Positions 25,847 through 36,930 of a stretch of DNA of 64,000 bases are shown piece after piece. This DNA is from Aeromicrobium sp. PE09-221 (GTDB lineage Bacteria; Actinomycetota; Actinomycetes; Propionibacteriales; Nocardioidaceae): contig NZ_MIJB01000025.1 of NCBI RefSeq assembly GCF_002174305.1, positions 124,001 to 188,000 on the forward strand, given 5' to 3'. The notes beneath the pieces are model-generated. The model made no database searches and was not told the origin of the DNA. It saw nothing but the letters and a program-made list of their open reading frames with translations. The stretch's first letter is position 1. The number at the start of each line of letters is the position of its first letter. Made by a program: the position numbers and the translations under genes.

Positions 25847-26706
25847 TCCTTCCCCAGATCGCGGTGCACGACCAGCGTTCGGACCCCGTGCGCCCGCAAC
25901 CGCTCCGCAAGCGCCTCGGACATCGCGACACTGCGGTGCCGACCGCCCGTGCAGCCGATCGCGACGGTCAGGAAGTGCTTGTCCTCGTGGAGGAAGCCGT
26001 CGGTGAGCAGGGCGATGACCTGCTCGTAGCTGTCCAGGAACTCCTCGGCACGGGGCTGCTTCCCGACATACTCGCGGACCGGCTCGTCCAACCCGCTCAG
26101 GGCCCGGAGATCGTCGTCCCAGTACGGATTGGGCAGGAAGCGCATGTCGGCGACCATGTCGGCATCGATCGGAATGCCGTACTTGAAGCCGAAGGACACG
26201 ACCGTCGCCCGCAGCCCGTGCTGCTCGGGCACCTCGAAGGCGGCCTGCATGCGCTGGGCGAGCTGATGCGTGTTGAGTCGGGTCGTGTCGATGACGAGAT
26301 CCGCTGCCGCCCGTAGATTGCGCAGCAGATCGCGCTCGCGATCGAAACCGTCCATCAGCCTGCCCTCGTGGCTGAGCGGATGTGGCCTCCGCGCTGCCTC
26401 CTGGCGCCGCACGAGGACATCATCGGCCGCCTCCAGATACAGGATCCGGACGGCCACCCCGGAGGCCTTCACTACCTCGACCTGATCGACCAGGGCACCG
26501 AAGAATCCGCGCGAACGAGCGTCGACCACCAGTGCGAACCGATCGACATCGCCGGCCTCTCCGACCGTGCGCACCGCATCGGCCAGCATGGGTGCCGGGA
26601 GGTTGTCGATGACGTAGTAACCGAGCTTCTCCAAGACCTTCGCGGCAGTGCCGCGTCCGGCGCCGGTCATACCGGTGACCAGGACGACCTCGTTGATCCC
26701 GCTCAC
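25843..26706 (-). CDS. rapZ: RapZ-family nucleotide-binding protein
   Basis: RapZ/YvcJ-type P-loop protein of 287 residues. The P-loop is [13 protein letters not shown] (about 11-23), with Arg where most P-loops have Lys, as is common in actinobacterial members. [13 protein letters not shown] near residue 57, TTRLNTHQL near 141, SFGFKYGIP near 172 and [10 protein letters not shown] near 252 are the conserved segments. RapZ controls amino-sugar synthesis through a small RNA in enterobacteria; the actinobacterial role is not settled. It overlaps uvrC and yvcK by four bases each. Confidence 0.94.
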   Translation of the reverse strand: MSGINEVVLVTGMTGAGRGTAAKVLEKLGYYVIDNLPAPMLADAVRTVGEAGDVDRFALVVDARSRGFFGALVDQVEVVKASGVAVRILYLEAADDVLVRRQEAARRPHPLSHEGRLMDGFDRERDLLRNLRAAADLVIDTTRLNTHQLAQRMQAAFEVPEQHGLRATVVSFGFKYGIPIDADMVADMRFLPNPYWDDDLRALSGLDEPVREYVGKQPRAEEFLDSYEQVIALLTDGFLHEDKHFLTVAIGCTGGRHRSVAMSEALAERLRAHGVRTLVVHRDLGKE

Positions 26707-28661
26707 GTACTGCCCTCTCCGTCGTCGATGATCTCGCCCGTGCGGGTGTCGATCGCCGGCCCGGCCGGGGATCCGTCCCGTAGGGCCTGCACGATCGATT
26801 CTGCCGTAGCCGGTCCGATACCGGGCACCGCCTCGATCTCCTCGACGGTCGCGGCCCGGAGCTTCTTCAGCGAGCCGAAGTGCTTCATCAGCGCCTTGCG
26901 CCGCGTCTCGCCCAGCCCGGGGACCGGATCGAGCAGGCTCTCGACCATCGACCTGCTCCGCCGCGTCCGGTGATGGGAGATGGCGAACCGGTGGGCTTCG
27001 TCGCGCACCCGTTGCAGCAGATAGAGTCCCTCGCTCGTACGCGGCAGGATCACCGGGTCCTCGTCATCGGGCAGCCACACCTCCTCCAGCTTCTTGGCCA
27101 GGCCGCACAAGGCGATCCCGGTGATGCCGAGCTCGGCCATCGCGGCCTGTGCGGCGGCCACCTGCGGAGGACCGCCGTCGACCACGACCAGCGAGGGCGC
27201 ATAGGCGAACTTGCGCGGTTTGCCGGTCTCCGGGTCGATGCCGGGCTCTTCATCGCCCTGGCGATCGCGAGCCCGTAGATAGGCCTCGAATCGCCGCGTG
27301 ATGACCTCGTGCATCGCCGCGACATCGCTCTGCCCCTCGTGGCGGACGGTGAAGCGGCGGTACTCGGACTTGCGCGCGAGACCGTCCTCGAAGACCACCA
27401 TCGAGGCGACGATCTCGGTGCCCTGGAGGTTGGAGATGTCGAAGCACTCGATCCGCAGCGGCGGGTCGGCGAGTCCGAGCGCGGCCTGGATCTCCTCCAA
27501 GGCCAGGCTCCGCGCGGTGAGATCGCCACTGCGCTTGAGCTTGTGCCGGCCCATTGCCTGCTTGGCATTCTGCTCGACGGTCTCCATCAACCGCTTCTTG
27601 TCCCCACGCTGGGGGACGCGGATCCGCACGGGACCTCCCCGCTGCTCGCTGAGCAGCGCCTCGACCGCCTCCAGGTCCGCGGGAAGCTCGGGCACCAGTA
27701 CCTGCTTCGGGATCGCCTCGTCGGCCGCGTCCTGGTACAAGGTCATCAGCGCGTGCTGCACCAACTCGGCCAGATCAGCATCGTCCTCCTTGTCGGCGAC
27801 CCAGCCGCGCTGCCCCCGCACGCGCCCCCCGCGCACCGAGAAGATCTGAACAGCGACCTCGAGCGGATCGTCGACGAAACCGAAGACATCGGCATCAGTG
27901 CCGTCCCCGAGGACGACCGTCTGCTTCTCCAGGACGCGGTGGAGGGCGGAGAGGTCGTCACGGTACTTAGCCGCGAGCTCGTACTCCTGGCGTCCCGCGG
28001 CGTCGCGCATCTGCTGCTCGATACGGCGCGTGAAACCGGCAGTCTGGCCGCCCATGAAGGCCAGGAAGTCATCGACGATGTCGCGATGCTGCTCGGCGGA
28101 GACCCGTCCCACACAAGGGGCTGCGCACTTGCCGATGTCCCCGAGCAGACAGGGGCGGCCGATCGCCTTGGAGCGCCGGAACACCCCGGCCGAGCACGAC
28201 CGCATGGGGAAGACGCGCAGCAGGGTGTCGACGGTGTCGCGGATCGCCCAGGCGTGACCATAGGGGCCGAAGTAACGGACCCCCTTGCGCTGCGCACCCC
28301 GCATCACCTGGACGCGAGGGAACTCCTCACCCACCGTGACCGCGAGCCACGGATACGACTTGTCGTCGCGGTACTTGACGTTGAATCGGGGGTCGTACTC
28401 CTTGATCCAGGAGTACTCCAAGGCCAGGGCCTCGACCTCGGTGCCGACCACCGTCCACTCGACCGAGGCGGCCGTGGTGACCATCTGCTGGGTCCGGGGA
28501 TGCAGGTGCGCGATGTCCTGGAAGTAGGAGCTCAGACGCGGGCGCAGCGACTTGGCCTTGCCCACATAGATCACGCGGCGTTCGGCATCGCGGAAGCGAT
28601 AGACCCCCGGCTCGATCGGGATCTCCCCCGGCCGAGGTCGGTAAGTGGCCGGATCAGCCAT
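26703..28661 (-). CDS. uvrC: Excinuclease ABC subunit C
   Basis: Nucleotide-excision-repair endonuclease of 652 residues making both incisions around a lesion. The GIY-YIG domain is at residues 17-95 (GVYRFRD...[14 protein letters not shown]), a UVR motif near 205-240, the RNase H-like 3'/5' nuclease region near 395-560 ([12 protein letters not shown] and [13 protein letters not shown]), and a C-terminal helix-hairpin-helix pair ([31 protein letters not shown]). It starts six bases after uvrA and overlaps rapZ by four. Confidence 0.97.
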   Translation of the reverse strand: MADPATYRPRPGEIPIEPGVYRFRDAERRVIYVGKAKSLRPRLSSYFQDIAHLHPRTQQMVTTAASVEWTVVGTEVEALALEYSWIKEYDPRFNVKYRDDKSYPWLAVTVGEEFPRVQVMRGAQRKGVRYFGPYGHAWAIRDTVDTLLRVFPMRSCSAGVFRRSKAIGRPCLLGDIGKCAAPCVGRVSAEQHRDIVDDFLAFMGGQTAGFTRRIEQQMRDAAGRQEYELAAKYRDDLSALHRVLEKQTVVLGDGTDADVFGFVDDPLEVAVQIFSVRGGRVRGQRGWVADKEDDADLAELVQHALMTLYQDAADEAIPKQVLVPELPADLEAVEALLSEQRGGPVRIRVPQRGDKKRLMETVEQNAKQAMGRHKLKRSGDLTARSLALEEIQAALGLADPPLRIECFDISNLQGTEIVASMVVFEDGLARKSEYRRFTVRHEGQSDVAAMHEVITRRFEAYLRARDRQGDEEPGIDPETGKPRKFAYAPSLVVVDGGPPQVAAAQAAMAELGITGIALCGLAKKLEEVWLPDDEDPVILPRTSEGLYLLQRVRDEAHRFAISHHRTRRSRSMVESLLDPVPGLGETRRKALMKHFGSLKKLRAATVEEIEAVPGIGPATAESIVQALRDGSPAGPAIDTRTGEIIDDGEGST

Positions 28662-28667
28662 CGGCGC

Positions 28668-31526
28668 TCACGCCAGCAGGGGCGCGAGGAAGCGCCCCGT
28701 ATGGCTCGCCGGGTTGGCCGCGACATCCTCGGGGGTACCCTCCGCGACCAACATGCCGCCCCCGCTGCCTCCCTCGGGGCCCATGTCGATGATCCAGTCC
28801 GCGGATTTGATCACATCGAGGTTGTGCTCGATGACCAGCACCGAGTTGCCGGTGTCCACGAGGCGCTGCAGCACTCCGAGGAGTTTGCGGATGTCCTCGA
28901 AGTGCAGCCCTGTGGTGGGCTCGTCGAGTACATAGATCGTGCGGCCGGTGGAACGCTTCTGCAGCTCCGCCGCAAGCTTGACGCGCTGTGCCTCGCCGCC
29001 GGACAGCGTGGGCGCGGATTGCCCGAGTCGGACATAGCCCAGTCCGACGTCGACGAGCGTGCGCATATGGCGGGCGATGGCGGGGATGGCCTCGAAGAAG
29101 TCCACGGCCTCCTCGATCGGCATGTCGAGGACATCGGCGATCGTCTTGCCCTTGTAGTGCACCTCGAGGGTCTCGCGGTTGTAGCGCGCCCCGTGGCAGA
29201 CCTCGCATGGCACGTAGACGTCGGGCAGGAAGTTCATCTCGATGCGGATGGTGCCGTCGCCGTGGCAGGCCTCGCAACGACCGCCCTTGACGTTGAAGGA
29301 GAAGCGCCCCGGCAGGTAGCCACGCATCTTCGCTTCGGGAGTCTGCGCGAAGAGCTTGCGGACGTGATCGAAGACGCCGGTATAGGTCGCCGGGTTGGAG
29401 CGCGGTGTGCGGCCGATCGGCGACTGGTCGACGTGGATGACCTTGTCGAGATTCTCGATCCCGTCGATGGCACGGTGTCGACCGGGGATGGTGCGCGCCT
29501 TGTAGATCGCACGGGCGAGGGAGGTGTAGAGGATGTCGTTGACGAGCGTGGACTTGCCCGAGCCGGACACTCCGGTCACCGCGACGAGCTGACCGAGCGG
29601 GAAGGTGACGTCGATATCACGCAGGTTGTTCTCGCGGGCACCGCGGACGGTGACCTCGCGGCCCTCCTGCCGTGGTCGACGCTTCTCCGGGAGCGGGATG
29701 CTCTCCTTGCCGCTGAGGTAGCGACCGGTGAGGGAGTCGTCATCGGCGAGCAGCTCGTCGACGCTGCCCGACACCATCACCTGGCCGCCGTGTTCTCCGG
29801 CACCTGGTCCGATATCGACCACCCAGTCCGAGGTGCGGATGGTGTCCTCATCGTGTTCGACGACGATCAGCGTGTTGCCGAGGTTCTTGAGCCGGACGAG
29901 GGTCTCGATGAGGCGGTGGTTGTCACGCTGGTGCAGGCCGATGGATGGCTCGTCGAGCACGTAGAGCACGCCGACCAGTCCGGCGCCGATCTGCGTGGCG
30001 AGCCGGATGCGCTGGGCCTCGCCGCCCGACAGCGAGCCGGCGGCACGATCCAGCGAAAGGTAGTCCAGGCCGACATCGAGCAGGAAGCGCAGGCGCTCGT
30101 GGATCTCCTTGAGCACCCGGCCGCCGATCTGGCGCTCGCGGTCGTTCATCACGAGGTCGTCCAGGAACTCGGCGGCCTCAGCGATCGACAGATGGCACAG
30201 CTCGGCGATGTTCCTGGGGCCGTGCTTGGCCGATTCGATCGTGACCGCGAGGATGACCGGCTTGAGACGGGTGCCGTCACAGGTGGGGCACGGCACCTCC
30301 CGCATGAAGCCCTCGAGCCTTTCGCGATTGGTCTCGGACTCGGTCTCGGCATAACGCCGTTGGACGAAGCCGACGGCTCCCTCGAAGGCCGAATAGTAGG
30401 AGCGCTCACGTCCGTACCGGTTCTTGTAGCGGACGTGCACCTTGGTCTCGTGGCCGTGCATGAGCGCGTTCTTCACGTCACCGGGCAGCTCGATATAGGG
30501 CGTGTCGATGGAGAAGCCGAGCTCATCGGCCAGGGCCTCCGTCAGCCTCAAGAAGTACTCCGACACCTGGTTGTAGGCCCACGCGGCGATGGCTCCCTCG
30601 GCCAGGGACTTCTCCGGATCGGGGACGAGGAGCTCAGGGTCGACCTCCATCCGGCTGCCGATCCCATGGCACTCGGGGCAGGCACCGAAGGGCGCATTGA
30701 AGGAGAAGGACCGGGGTTCGAGCTCGTCGATCTGCAGGGGGTGGTCGTTGGGGCAGGCGAGCTTCTCGGAGAACCGGCGGTGCCGGGCCGGGTCGTCGGC
30801 GGGGAGGTCGACATAGTCGATCACGACGAGACCGTCGGCCAAGGCGAGCGCGGTCTCGACCGACTCGGTGAGTCGCTGCTTGGAGCTCGGCTTGACCGTG
30901 AGACGGTCGACGACGACATCGATGGTGTGCTTCTTCTGCTTGACCAGCTTGGGCGGCTCGTCGGCGAGCTGGTGCATCTCACCGTCGACGATCGCGCGGC
31001 TGAAGCCCTGCTGCTGCAAGGTGCCGAAGAGCTCGGTGTACTCTCCCTTGCGGCCGCGGATCATCGGCGCGAGGACCTGGAACCGCGTACCCTCCTCGCC
31101 GTCGAGGATGCGGTCGACGATCTGCTGCGGGGTCTGTCGGCTGATGGCCTCGCCGCACACCGGACAGTGCGGATGGCCGGCTCGCGAGTACAGCAGGCGC
31201 AGATAGTCGTAGACCTCGGTGATCGTGCCGACCGTGGACCGCGGATTGCGCGAGGTGGACTTCTGGTCGATGGACACCGCCGGGGAGAGTCCCTCGATGA
31301 AGTCGACATCCGGCTTGTCCATCTGGCCGAGGAACTGCCGGGCGTAGGCCGACAGCGACTCGACGTAGCGACGCTGGCCTTCGGCGAAGATGGTGTCGAA
31401 GGCAAGCGAGGACTTGCCCGATCCCGAGAGCCCCGTGAACGTGATGAGGGCATCACGGGGAAGATCGAGCGAGACGTCCTTGAGGTTATGCTCGCGGGCA
31501 CCGCGAATCACGAGACGATCGGCCAC
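28668..31526 (-). CDS. uvrA: Excinuclease ABC subunit A
   Basis: Damage-recognition ATPase of 952 residues. Two ABC modules are visible: Walker [14 protein letters not shown] near residue 32 and [13 protein letters not shown] near 650, with signatures [12 protein letters not shown] and [12 protein letters not shown]. The zinc modules have [22 protein letters not shown], and [15 protein letters not shown] pairs. Complete and full length. The GTG start has no ribosome site, but a TAGGCT -10 ends six bases upstream. No LexA box was found upstream. First gene of a five-gene leftward operon, divergent from the metallo-hydrolase. Confidence 0.97.
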   Translation of the reverse strand: MADRLVIRGAREHNLKDVSLDLPRDALITFTGLSGSGKSSLAFDTIFAEGQRRYVESLSAYARQFLGQMDKPDVDFIEGLSPAVSIDQKSTSRNPRSTVGTITEVYDYLRLLYSRAGHPHCPVCGEAISRQTPQQIVDRILDGEEGTRFQVLAPMIRGRKGEYTELFGTLQQQGFSRAIVDGEMHQLADEPPKLVKQKKHTIDVVVDRLTVKPSSKQRLTESVETALALADGLVVIDYVDLPADDPARHRRFSEKLACPNDHPLQIDELEPRSFSFNAPFGACPECHGIGSRMEVDPELLVPDPEKSLAEGAIAAWAYNQVSEYFLRLTEALADELGFSIDTPYIELPGDVKNALMHGHETKVHVRYKNRYGRERSYYSAFEGAVGFVQRRYAETESETNRERLEGFMREVPCPTCDGTRLKPVILAVTIESAKHGPRNIAELCHLSIAEAAEFLDDLVMNDRERQIGGRVLKEIHERLRFLLDVGLDYLSLDRAAGSLSGGEAQRIRLATQIGAGLVGVLYVLDEPSIGLHQRDNHRLIETLVRLKNLGNTLIVVEHDEDTIRTSDWVVDIGPGAGEHGGQVMVSGSVDELLADDDSLTGRYLSGKESIPLPEKRRPRQEGREVTVRGARENNLRDIDVTFPLGQLVAVTGVSGSGKSTLVNDILYTSLARAIYKARTIPGRHRAIDGIENLDKVIHVDQSPIGRTPRSNPATYTGVFDHVRKLFAQTPEAKMRGYLPGRFSFNVKGGRCEACHGDGTIRIEMNFLPDVYVPCEVCHGARYNRETLEVHYKGKTIADVLDMPIEEAVDFFEAIPAIARHMRTLVDVGLGYVRLGQSAPTLSGGEAQRVKLAAELQKRSTGRTIYVLDEPTTGLHFEDIRKLLGVLQRLVDTGNSVLVIEHNLDVIKSADWIIDMGPEGGSGGGMLVAEGTPEDVAANPASHTGRFLAPLLA

Positions 31527-31532
31527 CCGACC

Positions 31533-31538
31533 AGCCTA
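31533..31538 (-). promoter_or_regulatory. -10 element of uvrA
   Basis: TAGGCT on the minus strand, six bases before the GTG of uvrA; leaderless arrangement. Confidence 0.45.
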
Positions 31539-31626
31539 ACGAGGGCCACCGACAGTTTCTCTCGAGCGAGTTCCCCACCAGCTCCAACGGGCGGTGAGCT
31601 GTCCCACACCCCGCTTCCCGAGGCGC

Positions 31627-31632
31627 TAGGGT
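31627..31632 (+). promoter_or_regulatory. -10 element of the metallo-hydrolase gene
   Basis: TAGGGT ends seven bases before the ATG at 31640; leaderless arrangement. Confidence 0.45.
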
Positions 31633-31639
31633 CGGGGCC

Positions 31640-32293
31640 ATGACGTACACGGGAGAAGTCGAAGTCGGTGGAGCTCCGGACGTGCGGGAGGCCGGTGATC
31701 TGCGGATCACCAAGGTCGCCGTCGGGCCGATGAGCAACAACGTCTATCTGCTGCAGTGCACCATCACCGGCGAACAGGCGCTGATCGATGCGGCCGATGA
31801 GGCTCCGCGCCTGTTGGAGCTCATCGGCGGCGCGGGTCTTGCACGCGTCGTGACCACCCACCGCCACCCCGACCATGTACAGGCGCTCCCGGATGTCGTC
31901 GCCGCGACCGGTGCGCAGACCGTCGCCGGTGAGGACGATGCGGACGATCTGCCCGTCCCCGTGGACGTGCGGGTGCGGACCGGGGCTCGCATCGTGGTCG
32001 GCACCTGTGAGCTCGAGGTGATCGAGATCGTGGGCCACACGCCAGGATCGATCGTCCTGGCCTATGACGACCCCGACGGTATCGTGCACCTCTTCACCGG
32101 CGACTCGCTCTTCCCCGGCGGCGTGGGAAAGACCTGGTCCGAGGAGGACTTCCAGAGCCTCATCGGCGATGTCGAGGCCAAGATCTTCGGCCGCTTCGCG
32201 GACGACACCTGGTTCTACCCCGGCCACGGCGACGACTCCACCCTCGGCGCCGAGCGCCCGCACCTGTCCGAGTGGCGCGAACGCGGCTGGTGA
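31640..32293 (+). CDS. MBL-fold metallo-hydrolase (glyoxalase II-like)
   Basis: Metallo-beta-lactamase-fold hydrolase of 217 residues. The metal-binding motif is THRHPDHVQAL near residue 73, so the usual HxHxDH is present as HRHPDH; later ligands are GHTPGSIVL (near 133), GDSLFPGGVG (near 154) and YPGHGDD (near 193). Residues NNVYLLQC near 34 are typical of the hydroxyacylglutathione-hydrolase-like branch. The substrate is unknown. The frame stays clear of the convergent P450 stop by three bases. Confidence 0.88.
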   Translation: MTYTGEVEVGGAPDVREAGDLRITKVAVGPMSNNVYLLQCTITGEQALIDAADEAPRLLELIGGAGLARVVTTHRHPDHVQALPDVVAATGAQTVAGEDDADDLPVPVDVRVRTGARIVVGTCELEVIEIVGHTPGSIVLAYDDPDGIVHLFTGDSLFPGGVGKTWSEEDFQSLIGDVEAKIFGRFADDTWFYPGHGDDSTLGAERPHLSEWRERGW

Positions 32294-32296
32294 CTC

Positions 32297-33577
32297 CTAC
32301 CAGGTGACGGGGAGCCGGTCGATACCGAAGACGAAACTCAACTGCCGGAACTCCAGCTCACTCTCGGGTACCGCCAGGCCCAGCTTGGGAAACCTCCGCA
32401 GCAGCTTGGGGAGCACGATCCGCAGCTCCATCCGCGCCAGCTCCGCCCCGATGCAGCGGTGGATGCCGTGCCCGAAGGCCAGGTGCCCGCTGGTCGGCAC
32501 ACGATAGGGGTCGAACTCGTCCGGGCCCTCCCCCGCGCTCTTCGGGTCGCGGTTGGCCGCGCTCAGCGAGGCCAGGACGACATCGCCCTTCTTCAGCCGT
32601 GTTCCGAACAGCTCCATGTCCTGCTTGGCGAAGCGCGGGAACGCCACCTGCACGACCGCGAGATAGCGCAGCAGCTCCTCGATCACCCGGTCCACGGTCT
32701 CGCGATTGCCCGATCGCACGAGATCGGCATAGGTGGGATCGCGGTGGAGCACGATGGTGCTGAGCGCGATCATCCCTGCGGTGGTCTCGAAACCTCCCGT
32801 GAAGACACCGTCGGCGAGGCCCGCGAGGTCGACATCGGAGATCTCGTCCCCCTCGGCTTGCAGGATCTGCCCGATGAGCCCGGGCCCCGGGTCCACGCGC
32901 TGGCGCGCTACGGCCTCGAAGAGGAACTCGCGCTGGGCCGACACCGCGCCGAAGGCCGCCGCAGCGCCATTGGTGGCGTCGAACCGCTGGCTGCCCAGCT
33001 TCGCGAACTCCTCACGATCGTCATAGTCCAGACCCAGCAGCGCGCAGATCGTGTTGAACGGCACCGGGAAGGCGACGTGCTTGGCGAGATCGGACCCGGG
33101 GCCGGCCGCCTCGAGGGCATCGAGGGCCTCATCGGCGATCCGGTCGATCATCGGCTCGAGTCGCGCGAGCCGGCGCATCGTGAACTCCGGGGTGACGATC
33201 TTGCGCAGCCGGGTGTGCAAGGGCGGGTCCGTGAAACCGAGCCCTCCGATGTCATCGGAGGTCGCCGGCCCGGAACCGCTGAACAGATGACGGATGTCGT
33301 TCGAGTAGGTATCGCGCGCGGTGAGCACCTCGCGGGCCTCGGCGTACCCGGTGACCAGATACGCATCGAAGGCGAACGGGAGATCGAGCCGGCGCAGCGG
33401 TGACTCAGCCCGGTACTGAGCCATCTGGCCCACCGGATCGGTGCCCTCGCGTTGAAGCGGTCGCTTGGTCTCCTCGGGAATGAAGGAGATCCGGGAGAGA
33501 TCGATTCCACGTCTGCGCACATGCCGACGGGCCAATGCGCCGCCGAAGCGGGAACCGTAGGTCTTCAACAACGACAC
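32297..33577 (-). CDS. Cytochrome P450
   Basis: Soluble P450 monooxygenase of 426 residues. The heme-binding loop is FGHGIHRCIGAELAR near residue 372, with Cys as thiolate ligand; the K-helix ExxR is in EELLRYL near 297; and the oxygen-activating I-helix reads GGFETTAGM near 260. An N-terminal basic stretch (LARRHVRRRG) precedes the fold. The substrate is unknown; no ferredoxin or reductase gene is adjacent. GTG at 33577 is chosen because a TACGGT -10 ends exactly six bases upstream; the frame remains open for 22 further codons that look non-coding. Confidence 0.9.
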   Translation of the reverse strand: MSLLKTYGSRFGGALARRHVRRRGIDLSRISFIPEETKRPLQREGTDPVGQMAQYRAESPLRRLDLPFAFDAYLVTGYAEAREVLTARDTYSNDIRHLFSGSGPATSDDIGGLGFTDPPLHTRLRKIVTPEFTMRRLARLEPMIDRIADEALDALEAAGPGSDLAKHVAFPVPFNTICALLGLDYDDREEFAKLGSQRFDATNGAAAAFGAVSAQREFLFEAVARQRVDPGPGLIGQILQAEGDEISDVDLAGLADGVFTGGFETTAGMIALSTIVLHRDPTYADLVRSGNRETVDRVIEELLRYLAVVQVAFPRFAKQDMELFGTRLKKGDVVLASLSAANRDPKSAGEGPDEFDPYRVPTSGHLAFGHGIHRCIGAELARMELRIVLPKLLRRFPKLGLAVPESELEFRQLSFVFGIDRLPVTW

Positions 33578-33583
33578 CGCAAC

Positions 33584-33589
33584 ACCGTA
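33584..33589 (-). promoter_or_regulatory. -10 element of the P450 gene
   Basis: TACGGT on the minus strand, six bases before the GTG at 33577; leaderless arrangement. Confidence 0.4.
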
Positions 33590-33667
33590 CACGCACCGGT
33601 TGCCGCTCTGTCCGACGCGGAGCAGTGTTGGAGCACACACCACGGCCCTAGGGACGAGACACCGACG

Positions 33668-35013
33668 TTGGCGACGCCGACACCTCAGCAGCAGCCGGAG
33701 CTCCGGCGCGTGATAGGCCCCAATCTCCTCCTGCTGTTCATCATCGGGACACCCTCGGCACCGGCGTCTACGCCCTCACCGGGCAGGTGGCGGCCGAGGT
33801 CGGGGGTGCCGCCTGGCTGCCCTTCCTCATCGCCTTCCTGGTGGCCCTGCTGACAGCCTTCTCCTATCTGGAGCTGGTGACCAAGTACCCGCAGCCCGCC
33901 GGAGCCGCGCTGTACGTGCACAAGGCCTTCGGGATCCATCTGCTGACCTTCATGATCGCCTTCGCCGTCATGTGCTCAGGCATCACCTCGGCGTCGACGT
34001 CCGCCCGCGCCTTCGCCCCGAATCTGGCAGTCGGTGTGGGCTGGGAGGCCGGCGACACGTCGGTCATGGCCATAGCCCTCGGCTTCATGCTCCTCGTCGC
34101 GGCGATCAACCTGCGCGGTGTCAGCGAGGGCGTCAAGACCAATGTCGTGCTGACCATGATCGAGCTCTCGGGTCTGCTGCTGGTGATCCTGGTCGGCTTC
34201 TCTGCGATCGCGGGAGGGAATGTCGACTGGGGCCGCGTGGTCGCCTTCGAGACACCGGACGACAAGAGCGTGTTCCTGGCCGTCACGACGGCCACCTCTC
34301 TGGCCTTCTTCGCGATGGTCGGCTTCGAGGACTCCGTGAACATGGCCGAGGAGTGCCACGAACCGAATCGGATCTTCCCCCGGATCATGCTGACCGGACT
34401 GGGGATCACCGGGGCCACCTATGTGCTGGTCTCCATCTGCGCGGTCGCGCTGGTGCCGGTGGGCGATCTCGCCGGGAACGACACCCCTTTGGTCACCGTC
34501 GCCGAGCGGGGCGCACCGGATCTGCCGATCGCCGAGATACTCCCGTTCATCTCCATGTTCGCCGTGGCCAACTCCGCCCTCATCAGCATGCTGATGGCCA
34601 GTCGGCTGCTCTACGGCATGGCCCGCCAAGGCATCATTCCCGGAGCGCTCTCACGCGTGGGCCAGCGCCGCCGGACGCTGTATGTGTCGATCGTCTTCAC
34701 CACGCTCATCGCCCTGGCCCTCATCGCCTATGTCTCCTACGCCAGTGAGAACGCCGTCTCGGTGCTGGGCGGTACGACCTCGCTCCTGCTCCTGGCGGTC
34801 TTCGGCGCCGTCAACGCCCTGTTGGGCGTGATCTCGTGCCTCTATCTGGTGACGCCGCTCTCGGGCCGCCCGGTCGCCGAGTACGAGGTCGCCGGGATCC
34901 TGCTGGCCCTCGGCCTCGTGCTCAGCATCCCCATGTACCTCGCCAGCCGACGGCGCGGCGAGCAGCTGAAGGTCGGCTCCCTCGGCGGCGGATCACGCGA
35001 CGAGGAGGACTGA
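33668..35013 (+). pseudogene. APC-family amino acid permease with 5' frameshift
   Basis: Amino acid/polyamine permease-like membrane protein. The first frame reads ELRRVIGPNLLLLFIIG, then the frame is lost at GGG 33746-33748; adding one G restores the expected DTLGTGVYALTGQVAAEVGG and the rest continues open to 35013. About ten to eleven membrane helices are visible downstream (for example SYLELVTKYPQPAGAALYVHKAFG and GFEDSVNMAEECHEP, family segments). Near the C-terminus, FGAVNALLGVISCLYL seems to lack the charged cytoplasmic loop usually found between these helices, possibly an in-frame deletion. The TTG at 33668 is a tentative start. A downstream-only product from an internal start would miss the first helix. 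Confidence 0.75.
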
Positions 35014-35033
35014 GCTCGACTGCGCTCAGTCCT
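35006..35033. terminator. Bidirectional stem-loop spanning two stop codons
   Basis: Perfect 10-base stem AGGACTGAGC (35006-35015) with GCTCAGTCCT (35024-35033), 8-base loop. It includes the stop codons of both convergent genes, the permease and terC. Confidence 0.65.
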
Positions 35034-36012
35034 GCGCGGAGGCGCTGGATCGTTCGTGACGCGACGAATACCAGAGGCTTACCGCAGCGGTGACCGCCAG
35101 GGTCACCACGATGAACGCAAGGCTGGTGAGCGTCGGGATCACCGGCACCGGCACCGGCTCGCCGCCGTTGATGAAGGGCAACTCGTTCTCGTGCAAGGCC
35201 TCCAGCACCAGCTTGGTGCCGATGAAGAACAACAGGAAGGCGAGTCCGTAGGACAGGAACACCAGTCGTTGGAGGAGCCCGCCGATCAGGAAGTACAGTT
35301 GACGCAATCCCATGAGCGCGAAGACATTCGCGGTGAAGACGAGATACGGCTCCCGGGTCAGCCCGAAGATCGCCGGGATCGAGTCCAGCGCGAACATCAC
35401 ATCGGTGGTGCCGAGGGCCACGATGACCAGCGCCATCGGGGTGATGGCGCGCTTGCCGTCCTCGCGCACCACGAGTGTGAGGCCCCGCCACTCGTCACTC
35501 AATCGGAATCGTCGCCGCGCGAAACGCACGACCGCATTGTCGGCGCCCTCGTCGTCATCGCCACCGAAGGCGAGCTTGGCGGCTGTGTAGACCAGGAACG
35601 CCCCGAAGACATAGAACACCCAGGAGAGGTTCTCGATCGCCGCCGCGCCCACGGCGATGAAGATGCCACGGAACACGAGGGCCAGGATGATGCCGACCAG
35701 CAGTGCCTCCTGCTGGTACTTCCGCGGCACGCCGAAGCTGGCCATGATGATGATGAAGATGAACAGGTTGTCGATCGACAGGCTGTACTCGGTCAGCCAC
35801 CCGGCGAAGAATTCGATACCCCGGTCCTGGCCGTGACGCCACCAGACGAACAGCCCGAAGAGCACCGCCAGTCCGATATAGAAGGACAAGGCCAGGGAGG
35901 TCTCGCGGGTGGACGGCTCATGGGGCCGACGGGCGATGACCAGGATGTCGATGAGCAGGATGGCGATGGTGACGCCGAGGGTGATGCCCCATTCGAGCGC
36001 AGAGACGTTCAC
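35026..36012 (-). CDS. TerC-family membrane protein
   Basis: Integral membrane protein of 328 residues of the TerC family, linked in other bacteria to tellurite resistance and to manganese export/metal loading of secreted enzymes. About eight to nine helices are present, with the acidic metal-site segments EYSLSIDNLFIF near residue 75 and GTTDVMFALDSIPAIFG near 202. A cytoplasmic stretch GGDDDEGADN separates the halves. The GTG start follows GGAGG by nine bases. The 177 bases upstream contain no gene. Confidence 0.92.
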   Translation of the reverse strand: MNVSALEWGITLGVTIAILLIDILVIARRPHEPSTRETSLALSFYIGLAVLFGLFVWWRHGQDRGIEFFAGWLTEYSLSIDNLFIFIIIMASFGVPRKYQQEALLVGIILALVFRGIFIAVGAAAIENLSWVFYVFGAFLVYTAAKLAFGGDDDEGADNAVVRFARRRFRLSDEWRGLTLVVREDGKRAITPMALVIVALGTTDVMFALDSIPAIFGLTREPYLVFTANVFALMGLRQLYFLIGGLLQRLVFLSYGLAFLLFFIGTKLVLEALHENELPFINGGEPVPVPVIPTLTSLAFIVVTLAVTAAVSLWYSSRHERSSASAQD

Positions 36013-36189
36013 GCGTCATGTCCTCCGAGTGTGGGTGGGCCGCCGGAGGTCTCGCCCGTCGCTACCCGTCCCGTCGCTGAGGAATCTCCCTGGGCGGTGG
36101 CGCTGCGGCGAAGGCGCGGTGCCCTCCGTCGACCATTGTGACACCGACGCTGGCATGATCCGCGTCGAGGACCGCGCGGGACCGAGCCC

Positions 36190-36930
36190 TCAGCCGGCCG
36201 GGCCGTCGCGGTGGGCGCGGATCGTGACGTGCAGCGAGCGCCGCCGCACCTCGACATCGTCATCTGCCCCGCTAAGGGAATCGGGAGGAGCCGTCTGCGG
36301 TTCGAGGCAGAGCCCACTCGCGCGCTCGGTGTAGACCACCCACCAGGGGGTGTCCGCGACCAGCTCCAGCCCCAGCATGCCGGGCCAGCTGATGCGCGGA
36401 CTCGAGTTCAGTCGGAAACAGTCGTCCCACGGGCCGGGTGGCACACTGACGCGCCGCCCGGTGGGGAGGTGGTCATCGCCGCGTTCGAGCATCGACTCGG
36501 CCGATAACTCGATCGAGGCCGACACGCCTCCCAGCCGTCGCCGGAACCACGGATGGAAACCAAGGACCGAAGGACTTCCCGGCGGCGCGTCCCAGCTGAG
36601 TCGCAGGTGGAGGGCCATCGGGGCAGCCTCGTACCGCAGGCGGGCGGTGCCCGGAAGCGGACCATCGGCGATGTCCAGCGTCAGGATGCCGTCGTCGCCG
36701 AGGTCCCAGGCACGATCCCGGCCGAGGCCGTGCGGACGATGCCCACGCCACCGGCCCGCCCACGGCACCATCGGGAAGATGCCCGAGGCGGTGGAAGGGT
36801 CCTCATCGGGATCTCCGCTGTCGCCGACCACCTCGTGCCCGTCGAAGCGCAGCGACGTGATCCGTGCTCCCGCAGCCGGATCGATAGTCGCCTTGACGCC
36901 CTCGGCGGTCAGGCGCAGCTGTTCAGGCAC
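36190..36930 (-). CDS. Aldose 1-epimerase-like protein
   Basis: Galactose-mutarotase-fold protein of 246 residues, shorter than classical GalM (about 300-340). Conserved-looking segments are [15 protein letters not shown] near residue 21, [13 protein letters not shown] near 50, the histidine region LGFHPWFRR near 122, and [23 protein letters not shown] near 197, including the acidic residue expected to act in catalysis. The sugar substrate is unknown. The GTG start lies eight bases inside the end of uvrB, so the two are co-transcribed. Confidence 0.85.
   Translation of the reverse strand: MPEQLRLTAEGVKATIDPAAGARITSLRFDGHEVVGDSGDPDEDPSTASGIFPMVPWAGRWRGHRPHGLGRDRAWDLGDDGILTLDIADGPLPGTARLRYEAAPMALHLRLSWDAPPGSPSVLGFHPWFRRRLGGVSASIELSAESMLERGDDHLPTGRRVSVPPGPWDDCFRLNSSPRISWPGMLGLELVADTPWWVVYTERASGLCLEPQTAPPDSLSGADDDVEVRRRSLHVTIRAHRDGPAG

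Noticed and set aside
31527-31639. LexA (SOS) box upstream of uvrA; also looked for before uvrB at 39002-39054
   Set aside because: No GAAC-N4-GTTC-like sequence is present in either region, so SOS control is not supported here.
27309-31643. A 1444-codon open frame on the + strand opposite uvrC and uvrA
   Set aside because: It is the mirror of the high-GC third-position bias of uvrC/uvrA; the translation is rich in Asp, Val, Gly and His without any domain pattern, while the minus strand encodes two unmistakable repair proteins.
36013-36189. yybP-ykoY (manganese) riboswitch upstream of terC
   Set aside because: A GCGAGACCTCC stretch resembles the 3' end of that motif and GGAGG could pair with it, but the conserved GGGGAGUA and CUCAACAU loops are not found; a covariance-model search would decide.
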